DNA of 56,126 nt from Desulfurococcales archaeon (GTDB lineage Archaea > Thermoproteota > Thermoprotei_A > Sulfolobales > Fervidicoccaceae), in the NCBI GenBank assembly GCA_027014955.1, contig JALWDA010000018.1, positions 1 to 56,126 on the forward strand. The letters are read 5' to 3'. Under the pieces are notes generated by a model that had not been told where the DNA came from, searched no databases, and saw nothing but the letters and a program-made list of their open reading frames with translations. Position 1 is the first letter of the stretch. Each line of letters begins with the position of its first letter. This document shows, in pieces, positions 49,372-56,126 of this stretch. The position numbers and the translations under genes were made by a program.

Positions 49372-49524
49372 TTGAATGGGCGAGTACTCCTTGTCCCGGT
49401 TCTTGTTTTACTTGTGATGGTTCTACTTATACTTAGGTGGAGTCTGGGTCTTGTGGAGTTGTTAGTAATAATTGTTGCGTCTCTCTTCATATTGCTCAGC
49501 ATTAGAGGGAGCAAAAGACACTGA
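49372..49524 (+). CDS. Small membrane protein (50 aa), absent from the ORF track
   Basis: TTG start 4 nt after the IMPase stop. Translation MNGRVLLVPVLVLLVMVLLILRWSLGLVELLVIIVASLFILLSIRGSKRH: two hydrophobic segments. Confidence 0.5.
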   Translation: MNGRVLLVPVLVLLVMVLLILRWSLGLVELLVIIVASLFILLSIRGSKRH

Positions 49525-49584
49525 GTACTTCTGCACACTCTTTTAAAATTTAAAAGACGTTCCTGCTTGTTCTAAAAAACTCCT

Positions 49585-49953
49585 TCAAGTGCTCATAGGT
49601 TCTACTAAGAGTTCTATGTAGTTGTTTAAAGCCTCCTGTAGTTTCTTTCTCTTCCTATACTCTGACAAAACGCCTGTGGTAAACAAGCCTATACCTATGA
49701 TATCACTTATTATAGGAACGGGAGCTGTCAGAATTAGTGTTGTTCCCACTTTCTTAAGCTTTTCAGTATTCCTAGTATTAGCTTGGTCAATGAATTCTAA
49801 TGAGTTAGGTATACTTCTTCTTGTATCGAATAATATTCTCTTGAAAGCCTCTAGAGCGTGGACTTCTTCCTCTATAACCTCTTTTATAAGCTTATAGTCA
49901 TTCGTGCTCCTTGTCTCAGTCCTTACATTTCCTAGCCTGGAGCTTCCGTCCAC
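49585..49953 (-). CDS. Hypothetical protein with hydrophobic segment
   Basis: 122 aa; TRNTEKLKKVGTTLILTAPVPIISDIIGIGLFTTGVLSEYRKRKK; no recognised family. Confidence 0.55.
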   Translation of the reverse strand: MDGSSRLGNVRTETRSTNDYKLIKEVIEEEVHALEAFKRILFDTRRSIPNSLEFIDQANTRNTEKLKKVGTTLILTAPVPIISDIIGIGLFTTGVLSEYRKRKKLQEALNNYIELLVEPMST

Positions 49954-50072
49954 TAGTTGACCACCTTTACAATTCTAGTAGAGAACACATTCTTAACATC
50001 CTGATTGTAAATAAAATGCGTAAACAGCATTAAAACAGGAGAGACCTCAAATTACAGCTGGAGGCCGAGAAT

Positions 50073-50600
50073 ATGGACAGAGTGTATAGTGGTAAGATAA
50101 TACGTGTATACGCAGGAGAAGTTGAGCTTCCCCGGGGACGTAAAGCCTTCAGGGAGTATGTTGAGCACCCTGGAGCGGCTGTCATACTTGTAAAGAAGGG
50201 CGGTAGAATAATCCTGTTAAGACAATATAGGTATCCCGTGAAAGAGTGGATACTAGAACTGCCTGCGGGAACGATAGAGCCTGGTGAGGACCCTTTGGAA
50301 ACCGCAAAAAGAGAACTTGAAGAAGAAACAGGTTTGAAGGCTCTTGAGATGGACTTACTAGGATGGTTTTACACAAGTCCGGGCATTTCCACAGAGAGAA
50401 TGTATGTATTCTACACGGAAGATGTAGCGGAGGGTAGTTTAAAGAGGGATGTCGACGAGCTTATACAAATACTAGAGGTGGAGGAAAACGATGTGTTAAA
50501 GATGATAGAAAGTGGACAAATAAAAGACGGAAAAACCATCGCTGCATTAATGCTGTATTCATTGAAGAAAGACGAACTAAATAAGGCCAAAGATAGGTAA
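50073..50600 (+). CDS. NUDIX hydrolase (ADP-ribose pyrophosphatase-like)
   Basis: NUDIX box GTIEPGEDPLETAKRELEEETGL. Confidence 0.94.
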   Translation: MDRVYSGKIIRVYAGEVELPRGRKAFREYVEHPGAAVILVKKGGRIILLRQYRYPVKEWILELPAGTIEPGEDPLETAKRELEEETGLKALEMDLLGWFYTSPGISTERMYVFYTEDVAEGSLKRDVDELIQILEVEENDVLKMIESGQIKDGKTIAALMLYSLKKDELNKAKDR

Positions 50601-50647
50601 AGGACTGTGCTGTCCGATTTTTGTGACACTGATGTTTTCGCGCCATT

Positions 50648-51478
50648 TTACATTATCCTTATCCTGGCCTTACTCGACTTGAGCGCTTCTCTAAAAAAGC
50701 TAGTATTTTTAACATCTTCTACATAGGGCCATCGTTCCCGTTGCCTATAAATCGCCCCAACATCAATCTCTAGCCTCACCGCCTCCTGACGCGGGCCTGA
50801 CTCATATATGACCGTGCCTGCGGGGTCAGCTACTATGCTTCCACCTCTTACAGCGCGTCCATCCGGGTACCTCGTCCCAGTAAGAAGCACGCTAGCCCAA
50901 TACACCGTGTTCTCCGCTGCCCTGGTTCTAGCGATGCTTCTCCAGAGGTTTACCCTGTTCTCGGGTATGCTACTTGGGTTTATAATTAATCCAGCTCCCT
51001 TAATCGCAAGCATCCTGCTGACCTCAGGATACATCGCATCAACGCATATCACAATCCCTACATTTGTACCCCCTATTTTTATCACATCCAGTATAGACCC
51101 CTGATCTATCCTACCCCGCTCACCCATGGGTTTGCTGGGAAACCATTTCTCTGAAACAATATAGTGGAAACCCTGTGGAGTTATCAGAGTTGCAACGCTT
51201 TTTACAGAACCCTCCCTTTCAATATAGTGTGCCCCAGTTGATATCCATAGGCCTCGCTCCATCGCCAAGAAAGTGAAAGGCATAGTAACCTCGACAAAGT
51301 TCTCCAACGTGAGAATGTTCTGGGTCATCCAAAGCTCTGGGAAAACCACTAACTGTGGAATATCCTCAGTACTCTGCATGTTAGAGACTATTTTCATCCC
51401 ACGCATAACGTTTTTTTGAACATCACCATGCTCTCGCTTGAACTGTACTAGTATTAAACTCAACTTATCCTTTTCCAT
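50648..51478 (-). CDS. Carbon-nitrogen hydrolase (nitrilase superfamily)
   Basis: LVVFPELWM (Glu), VSEKWFPSKP (Lys), VGIVICVDAMYPE (Cys). Confidence 0.9.
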   Translation of the reverse strand: MEKDKLSLILVQFKREHGDVQKNVMRGMKIVSNMQSTEDIPQLVVFPELWMTQNILTLENFVEVTMPFTFLAMERGLWISTGAHYIEREGSVKSVATLITPQGFHYIVSEKWFPSKPMGERGRIDQGSILDVIKIGGTNVGIVICVDAMYPEVSRMLAIKGAGLIINPSSIPENRVNLWRSIARTRAAENTVYWASVLLTGTRYPDGRAVRGGSIVADPAGTVIYESGPRQEAVRLEIDVGAIYRQRERWPYVEDVKNTSFFREALKSSKARIRIM

Positions 51479-51493
51479 GACCCCTTTTTCACC

Positions 51494-54400
51494 TTAAACA
51501 GGAATGTATCCAGCCTCTCTTACTTCACTTATTCTAATATCAACCCTGACCAGGTCCCCTGGTGCGAACGTCTGGGTTACGACACCAATGTCTCCCACAT
51601 AAGCCTCCATTTTCTTCATGGGATGTTTTAATAGCAAAAGTTCCCCAACGTTTAACGAGCCCACAATATCCACGGCAACAATGTATCCATTGTGGTATAT
51701 AGGTACTTTTGCGGGCATTACCAGGATTGGTCCCAGTGGCTCTTCTGAGTATATTGATAGATATTTCCTCCCCCCTACACTTAGCATGTTTAATATAATG
51801 GGAGAAATCTTGATAGCTATTTTTCCATCCTGCGAGTCAATCGCATATACGACCAACATGTATTTTTCACTATCTGATGAAATGGGTAGTAACAAGTTAC
51901 CGGGAGAGGCCTTAAGGTAGGGGAAGTATGCCTCTTTAGAAACCATGAATCCCGGAGGATGTGTCGAGTGATAGGCTACAATTTCTGACAGGCCGTTATA
52001 ACGTAGACTATGGGGTTTTGCAACATAGAGGTCTGCTCTCCCGCTGATCACCTTAATTACATAACCAACTACTATACCCTCGATACTCATTGTACGTAGC
52101 CTTTGTCTCTCGTTGAGTATTTCTATAACATACAGATCCCCTAGACCCGTAAGATAGGCTGAGTGTGTTGATGTTAACGTGTCGATTGTTATCACTGTCG
52201 TGTTTCTCGATAGCTTGACCTGATTTGGCACAACTATGGGAATACGGCTCTTACCAAGTTCTATGAATGCTTGAATAGAGTGTTGAGGCAGGCCCTGAGC
52301 ACCGAATTCTACTTTGGCCCCACTCATTTCTTTCGGCCGCATTTCGACTTCTTTTATCAAGCTAGCCTTAACTATGAGCTCTTCTTCGTTTGAATTCATG
52401 GACATAATTAGTATTCTTAACGAACTGTTTTCGTATAGCATTCCTTTTTCTCGCAGTTCCTTAACCTGGTCAAGCGACACGTATAATGTTGTTCTTTTCC
52501 CACTCAACAGGCCGTGATCCAATAGAACCAGTTTCTCCACGTCATTTTTAGCCTCGCTATTATGGTCCCATCCGCCTACCCATACTATAGTGTATGGTAG
52601 AGACTGGTTGACAATATCCCTTTGAGTCTCTACCGTTATTTCTATAATGCCTTCATCATTGAGGAATTTGTTCACATCAAGGTCCACAAATATTGTATCA
52701 TATTGTTTCGCCTTTACAGTCTTCACAAGAATAACCTGAGTATAATTATAAATTTTTAGAACAGGTGTATCAGAGGGCTTTGACGAGAAAGTAACCTGTA
52801 TGGTATCCTCATTCCTTTCAATTCTTTTTACACCTATCCATGCCTCATCATGACCGACAATGCCTAGGAGTGCACCAAGATTTAGCATTCCGGGGCCCTG
52901 CATGTATGATGGGTACCCCAAGTCAGTAGATGTAAGATATAGCAGTTTCTTGACGTAGCTTGACGTTAAAGGCGGCAGGCCTTCGTTCTTCGCCTTCTGG
53001 ACCAGCAATGCTAGGGAGCCTGACACTATGGGGGCAGCCATGCTTGTGCCACCAAAAACGTCTATAGCTCTAGTCCCATCACCTAGACCGTTAATAATAG
53101 CTGATGGGATAAGCGCATATGCGCCAGGAGCTACGATGTCTGGTTTTGGCGATAATGATGCTGTCGGCCCCCTGCTACTCCATGATATGATGCCCCCACC
53201 TATCCCCTGGGGTATTAGCAGATGGCCGAACGAATCGTATATGGGTTTTCCGAATATTGTCGAAGCGCCTACTGTTATGACCCTACTACTTGCTCCTCCC
53301 ATCGCAATGCTGCCTATGCCGGGACCCTCATTGCCTGCGGCAAACACTACTATAGTTCTCCTAGTTATGTTCTCTAAATGATAGGAGACGGGGTCGTTCC
53401 CCGGTATGAAGCCGGGCCCGTCTGCTAGTAGGGTGGCCTGCCAGTATAGTATGCCCCAGCTGTTGCTTATTATATCGGCCCTATGGTTTCCTGTGTACTC
53501 CCATGTACCATTATTGTAGTCGTGGCCACTCAGCCAGTATAGGGCGGCGACAACGTTTCCGGCAAAAAGGGCGTTAGCTGCCGCTATTTTGGCGCCTGGT
53601 GCTATTCCTTCGGATTCTATTATGGTTAGTCCATCTGTGCTTGGCATGAAGTACTTAGCTTTTTTTCCTACAATAATTGACGCCACCGAGGTCCCGTGAC
53701 CTAGGGGGTCGTAAAACAGGCTGAAATAACGTCCCTGGGGGTCAAGACCGGGGTAAACGCCGCTCGCCAGGGGTTCCCAGGCGGTTTCCCAACTGCCTTC
53801 TCCGATGAAGCCGGTCTCGTTTATGACGCCAAAGGCATCATAAACATAGCCGCTTATTACTCCGAGGGAGAAGTCATATACGTTATCTCCGTTAAGGTCT
53901 ATACCAGCCATCCCTTCTCCGAGCCTTAGCGGCTTCTCGTCTCTAAAGCTGAAATCAAGCATCTCTATCTGAGGAGGCTCAGCAAGTGCTCCAAAAGCGT
54001 AGAGGATACCACCTATAGTGAACCATGTTGAGGAGAGGTCCAGGTATACCGTATCGTAGATCCCCGGTTTCTCCGTGTCAACCATAACAGCGGGCACCAG
54101 GTAGCCTACGCCTGGCAGACTCCCGCCCAGTAGGTAGTTGCTCGGGAAGCTAAAAGCTACCATGAAGCCAAACTTGTAATAACCACTTTTGCTTTCAACA
54201 GGTGGAGCAGCCCAATCAAAGTCGATATAAACCCTAGCCTTACCATAAGTGGGTATAAATATTTCTACGTAATTGTCTTTTGTAGCAAGCATTTTTGTGT
54301 ACGGATTTCTGTAGGTTACATTAAGCGGTGTTATCGCGAGGCCAAACGAGTCAGCATCAAACAACATTGGAAAACCCCTTTCATCGAACGCTATCTTCTC

Positions 54401-54850
54401 GAAACCCAGACTCTTCGAGAGAAAGTCCACGCCAGTATCAACTATGCCAACTACAACACCCTGCCCCGTGAGGTTTACCTCACTCGCATTTATCCATTTT
54501 AGGACATCATCCATGGTAGGCCCGCTCGCCTTTGACGCGAACTGGAAGGGGGTTTTAGGTGGTCTTTCTAAGAATATTGTTTTCTTGAAAGGCACGCCAA
54601 TGGCTAGAGGGTTGTTAGTGAAGGCTTCTACGCTTACTAGCCTAACTCCGGGAGGGGCCACGAGAATAACGTTTCCTTCATAAACCTGTGTGTGTAGCTG
54701 TAAGGTACCTAGGAACGAAATGCGGCTTCCAACAAATTCTTCGTTATAAACTGATGAGTACGAGCTTACAATACCTGCTCCCAACATTGTAATAAGTGTC
54801 ACTAGAAGAAGACTTTGGACAACTAAAATTGTTATTTTTAGACTCTCCAT
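51494..54850 (-). CDS. Exported subtilisin-like serine protease (S8; pyrolysin/TPPII-like)
   Basis: 1118 aa with N-terminal hydrophobic segment; VVVGIVDTGVDF (Asp), GHGTSVASIIVG (His), FGGTSMAAPIVSG (Ser). Confidence 0.95.
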   Translation of the reverse strand: MESLKITILVVQSLLLVTLITMLGAGIVSSYSSVYNEEFVGSRISFLGTLQLHTQVYEGNVILVAPPGVRLVSVEAFTNNPLAIGVPFKKTIFLERPPKTPFQFASKASGPTMDDVLKWINASEVNLTGQGVVVGIVDTGVDFLSKSLGFEKIAFDERGFPMLFDADSFGLAITPLNVTYRNPYTKMLATKDNYVEIFIPTYGKARVYIDFDWAAPPVESKSGYYKFGFMVAFSFPSNYLLGGSLPGVGYLVPAVMVDTEKPGIYDTVYLDLSSTWFTIGGILYAFGALAEPPQIEMLDFSFRDEKPLRLGEGMAGIDLNGDNVYDFSLGVISGYVYDAFGVINETGFIGEGSWETAWEPLASGVYPGLDPQGRYFSLFYDPLGHGTSVASIIVGKKAKYFMPSTDGLTIIESEGIAPGAKIAAANALFAGNVVAALYWLSGHDYNNGTWEYTGNHRADIISNSWGILYWQATLLADGPGFIPGNDPVSYHLENITRRTIVVFAAGNEGPGIGSIAMGGASSRVITVGASTIFGKPIYDSFGHLLIPQGIGGGIISWSSRGPTASLSPKPDIVAPGAYALIPSAIINGLGDGTRAIDVFGGTSMAAPIVSGSLALLVQKAKNEGLPPLTSSYVKKLLYLTSTDLGYPSYMQGPGMLNLGALLGIVGHDEAWIGVKRIERNEDTIQVTFSSKPSDTPVLKIYNYTQVILVKTVKAKQYDTIFVDLDVNKFLNDEGIIEITVETQRDIVNQSLPYTIVWVGGWDHNSEAKNDVEKLVLLDHGLLSGKRTTLYVSLDQVKELREKGMLYENSSLRILIMSMNSNEEELIVKASLIKEVEMRPKEMSGAKVEFGAQGLPQHSIQAFIELGKSRIPIVVPNQVKLSRNTTVITIDTLTSTHSAYLTGLGDLYVIEILNERQRLRTMSIEGIVVGYVIKVISGRADLYVAKPHSLRYNGLSEIVAYHSTHPPGFMVSKEAYFPYLKASPGNLLLPISSDSEKYMLVVYAIDSQDGKIAIKISPIILNMLSVGGRKYLSIYSEEPLGPILVMPAKVPIYHNGYIVAVDIVGSLNVGELLLLKHPMKKMEAYVGDIGVVTQTFAPGDLVRVDIRISEVREAGYIPV

Positions 54851-55133
54851 ACTACTCGCCGGATTTATTTTTGATAATTTAATCGTATTTGGATTTGGTT
54901 TCTCGTCTTAAAAGCTTGGCTTAATAAGAAGAAGAGGGTCTATTAGGTATTCATTGAGGAGTTGCAGCTTATGGGGGAGGACGTAGGGCCTTCCAAGAGC
55001 TTTTCACTTGCGTTTTTATCGAGTTTATCTCTGGATAAAGACTTAAATTTCCCAATCCTAATGTCACGGTTTAATACAGCCGTAAGCCTTTACAATAATA
55101 TGAAGGGGTGGAATAGGGGGTATCGGAGGCCAG

Positions 55134-55742
55134 TTGTTGCTTGAGAAAATCCCCTCTATCATGAAAAATGTTAAGAAGCTGGCTGAGCTAGGTGATGCGA
55201 AGAGCGTTGCTAGACGACTTTTTGTCACAAATAGCTTCGACGCATTGCTGACATCTCTAGGAGTGGTCCTTGGCCTATACATAGGAGGAATCACACAGCC
55301 CAGCGCATACATAGGGGGAGTTCTGGGGGGCAGTCTCACTATGGGGTTTTTCAGCGGATTCCTCGGGGCTTTCTTCTCAGAAAGAGCGGAACGTTTGAAA
55401 GAGCTTAAAGAGATGCAGGCTCATGTAATGAAGGACCTCTCCCAAACCATATATGGGAAAATGACTCGATACGTTCCCATATATGTAGCGTTCTGGAGTG
55501 GACTAGGTGTAATCATGTTCCCTATAATCGTTGTTTCGCCCTTCCTATTGTCGCTAGCTGGCATGGTGAAACCGGGTCACGCTATTGTTGCAAGCGTTGT
55601 TTTGGTGAACCTTATCATATTCCTCCTTGGAGTTTACCTAGGTCACATTAGTCGTGAAAACAAGGTTAAGACAGGGGGCACAATGCTTGCAGTTAGTCTA
55701 GGGGCGACATTTATCTTGTTCATAGTATCCAAGCTAACCTAG
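55134..55742 (+). CDS. VIT1/CCC1-like membrane protein
   Basis: FVTNSFDALLTSLGVVLGLYIGG...GGVLGGSLTMGFFSGFLGAFFSERAERLKELKEMQ, then TM helices. Confidence 0.75.
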   Translation: MLLEKIPSIMKNVKKLAELGDAKSVARRLFVTNSFDALLTSLGVVLGLYIGGITQPSAYIGGVLGGSLTMGFFSGFLGAFFSERAERLKELKEMQAHVMKDLSQTIYGKMTRYVPIYVAFWSGLGVIMFPIIVVSPFLLSLAGMVKPGHAIVASVVLVNLIIFLLGVYLGHISRENKVKTGGTMLAVSLGATFILFIVSKLT

Positions 55743-55819
55743 GAAAAACACATACTATAGTGTAACACAATGCGGTTATTTTTGCAAGGTTATGTCAGTT
55801 TTATTTATTTACTTGCTTT

Positions 55820-56017
55820 ATGCCAAAATTCCCAATAGGTGGATGGGCCGTGACGTTGCCCGATAAGGAGACTATTCTGAATGAAATCGTGGAGAAATTG
55901 GGCGAAAAACGCGTTAGCTCTGAAGAAAGGTTAAGGAAAATTGAAAATGATCTTGAAAACACGCTTTCGACAGAGCTCCAAAAGCTCAAAGAAGAGCTTC
56001 TAGAAAAGCTAAAATAG
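55820..56017 (+). CDS. Small coiled-coil hypothetical protein
   Basis: 65 aa; ERLRKIENDLENTLSTELQKLKEELLEKLK heptad-like C-terminal half. Confidence 0.5.
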   Translation: MPKFPIGGWAVTLPDKETILNEIVEKLGEKRVSSEERLRKIENDLENTLSTELQKLKEELLEKLK

Positions 56018-56126
56018 CGTATTCGGTCCTTTATGATTATACCCTGTCCTAGTCTTCACTGTTCTTATAAAACACCTCGCTTGACATCATGAGTGAAAGT
56101 ATGGCGAAATTTATCCTGTTTATAAC

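Noticed and set aside
54962-55144. 60-aa ORF upstream of the VIT1/CCC1-like gene
   Set aside because: Weak start context, no recognisable domain, overlaps the next gene start; could be real but not supportable.

Overview
The window looks like a chromosomal segment of a hyperthermophilic crenarchaeon (Thermoproteota, probably Desulfurococcales-like; this placement is inferred from gene content, not computed). It is gene-dense and mostly core genome. I see no IS element, prophage, CRISPR array or rRNA. Recognisable modules: TBP and CTP synthase; a one-carbon block with glycine cleavage genes (gcvPA, gcvPB, gcvT, gcvH) interleaved with archaeal pterin genes (MptE-like, MptA, PTPS-like); the ESCRT-like division genes cdvA, cdvB and cdvC; TIP49/RuvB-like ATPase; hexulose-6-phosphate synthase; family-B DNA polymerase; an N-glycan-type GlcNAc-1-P transferase; PyrH; a DHPS-related DUF6513 protein; cytochrome b plus Rieske protein; biotin ligase; a ModE-like HTH next to a Cys-rich ferredoxin-type protein; a large exported subtilase; and a VIT/CCC1-like membrane protein. 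Two intron-containing tRNAs are present: tRNA-Lys(CUU), whose 26-nt intron sits at the noncanonical position 30/31, and tRNA-Arg(GCG) with a 19-nt intron at 37/38. Points most worth a second look: (1) an M17 leucyl aminopeptidase split by a +1 frameshift at CUU-UCC-UAA-C, which resembles known programmed +1 sites; (2) the noncanonical tRNA-Lys intron with a full bulge-helix-bulge; (3) co-location of glycine cleavage and modified-pterin genes, with a PTPS homolog lacking one zinc-ligand His; (4) a ModE-like regulator beside an unassigned Fe-S protein; (5) mutually exclusive inverted repeats at the DUF6513 promoter; (6) an unusually long structured gap between cdvB and cdvC. No wholly new multi-gene system could be demonstrated from sequence reading alone.
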